Below are positions 4,780 through 5,420 of a DNA stretch of 5,420 bases, piece by piece. The DNA comes from an uncultured bacterium (GTDB taxonomy: Bacteria; Patescibacteriota; Minisyncoccia; Phycocordibacterales; CAIZLB01): NCBI GenBank assembly GCA_903952785.1, contig CAJBHC010000065.1:1-5420 (forward strand). Reading direction: 5' to 3'. Below the pieces are notes generated by a model, which was not told the origin of the DNA, did no database searches, and saw only the letters and a list, made by a program, of their open reading frames with translations. A program made the position numbers and the translations under genes. Each line of letters opens with the position of its first letter. Position 1 is the first letter of the stretch.

Positions 4780-5420
4780 TTATATGTATTTACAGATAAA
4801 GAATAGGGTGCGAACTAATAGATTTGGAGTGGGCAGTTTATTTTCTCTCATTTCCTTAAGATATAAGTCATTGTTTAAGTCCCCAAGAGAATCTCCTCTT
4901 TTCATAAAAACAGTTGAAGAAACTGGTATGTATTTAAATTTAGCTTCATGTTTATTTGCTATTCTAACGAATAAATCTAGGTCTCCACATATCTTAAATT
5001 TATTATATTGCAAGCCTCCAACTAAGTCATAAATCTTCTTGGAAAAAATAATGCTTGGTTGTACTGCGGGGATGCAACCATGTTTTAGGAAGAATTTTCC
5101 AAATCTTCTACCTTTTCCAAATTCAGTATGGTTATCCTTTGTAAAGAAATATTTCCCATCAGAATAAATAAAATCAATATTTGATTTGGTAGCCTCCGAG
5201 TACATATTCTCAAAACCGTCTTTAATTATTCTGTCATCTGAATTTACCCATGTTATAAGGTCTCCCGAAGACTCCATAAAACCCTGGTGAATTGCTCCGT
5301 ACATTCCTGTTTTCTCAGTTTGATTTAATAATTTAACGTGAGGATATTTTGATATTATATCTATTGAATTATCGTTTGACCCTCCATCAATAATAATATG
5401 TTCAAAGGGTATGTCTAGAT
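4780..5420 (-). CDS. Family 2 glycosyltransferase, 5' end cut by window edge
   Basis: The reading frame is open to the right edge, giving 212 visible codons. The ATG at 5304 is internal, because upstream codons continue the family pattern. Visible residues 6-18 read EHIIIDGGSNDNS, the second GT-A strand, and KTGMYGAIHQGF (36-47) follows. WVNSDD (57-62) is the metal-binding motif. FIYSDGKYFF (84-93), VQPSIIF (119-125) and ICGDLDLFVRIA (143-154), containing the C-terminal acidic pair likely to include the catalytic base, come next. By comparison with relatives about 35 N-terminal residues (first strand and nucleotide loop) are missing. It resembles the WfgS-like gene at the other end of the operon but has the usual QPS and GDLDL, where that gene has HPT and ACYEL. 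The protein ends FFICKYI and its stop is 9 nt before the next start. The product probably adds one sugar to the same glycan. Confidence 0.9.
   Translation of the reverse strand, partial: LDIPFEHIIIDGGSNDNSIDIISKYPHVKLLNQTEKTGMYGAIHQGFMESSGDLITWVNSDDRIIKDGFENMYSEATKSNIDFIYSDGKYFFTKDNHTEFGKGRRFGKFFLKHGCIPAVQPSIIFSKKIYDLVGGLQYNKFKICGDLDLFVRIANKHEAKFKYIPVSSTVFMKRGDSLGDLNNDLYLKEMRENKLPTPNLLVRTLFFICKYI

Larger units (their letters stand above)
2294..5420 (-). other. Glycan biosynthesis operon (three glycosyltransferases plus FkbM methyltransferase)
   Basis: Four genes are all on the minus strand with gaps of 9, 10 and 1 nt and no internal promoter or terminator that I can see. The set suits synthesis and methyl decoration of a capsule, lipid-linked or protein-linked glycan. 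Flippase, polymerase and sugar-nucleotide genes are not in view, so the pathway type is open. The promoter must lie beyond 5420. Confidence 0.75.

Noticed and set aside
1..5420. CRISPR array, tandem repeats, rRNA or tRNA
   Set aside because: No regularly spaced repeats and no recognisable structural RNA genes were seen on either strand.

Overview
All genes that can be supported lie on the minus strand, so transcription runs right to left. Most of the window is AT-rich. It combines a two-gene type IV pilin module, a DUF378 mini-protein and a glycosyltransferase/FkbM cluster. I infer a Candidate Phyla Radiation bacterium (Parcubacteria/Patescibacteria-like), probably from a metagenome. The pilin (SAVVLGSL after the prepilin helix, CIGEYTESGGC loop) and the DUF378 protein (MKALHIVTFILLVIGGLNWL) look like what I know from that group. 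No rRNA, tRNA or housekeeping gene is present to prove it.

Layout from right to left (direction of transcription). (1) Positions 5420-2294 hold four tightly packed genes: a GT2 glycosyltransferase cut by the window edge, an HlpA-like GT-A glycosyltransferase, an FkbM-family methyltransferase and a second WfgS-like GT2. Gaps are 9, 10 and 1 nt, so this is one operon. It probably assembles and O-methylates a surface glycan or a glycan on a protein. (2) Positions 2174-1977 encode a two-helix DUF378 membrane protein with its own extended -10 promoter. It is followed by a long imperfect hairpin and then a compact stem-loop with a GNRA tetraloop, which is likely its terminator. (3) Positions 1595-1005 encode a secreted protein with a signal peptide and a PEP-CTERM-like tail (IPELGS, hydrophobic stretch, RRRR), followed by a GC-rich hairpin terminator. 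This block is about 50-55% G+C by hand count of sample rows, against roughly a third in most flanking rows, so it is foreign or a chimeric join. (4) Positions 906-1 hold a small single-pass membrane protein followed directly by a type IV prepilin/pseudopilin whose 3' end is beyond the window.

Together the window encodes cell-surface functions: glycan synthesis, a pilus subunit and a possibly sorted secreted protein. Good Shine-Dalgarno sites are scarce. The most striking points are the compositional island carrying a PEP-CTERM-like gene, the structured 3' region behind the DUF378 gene, and a GT2 that has Cys where relatives normally have the Asp of the C-terminal acidic motif.
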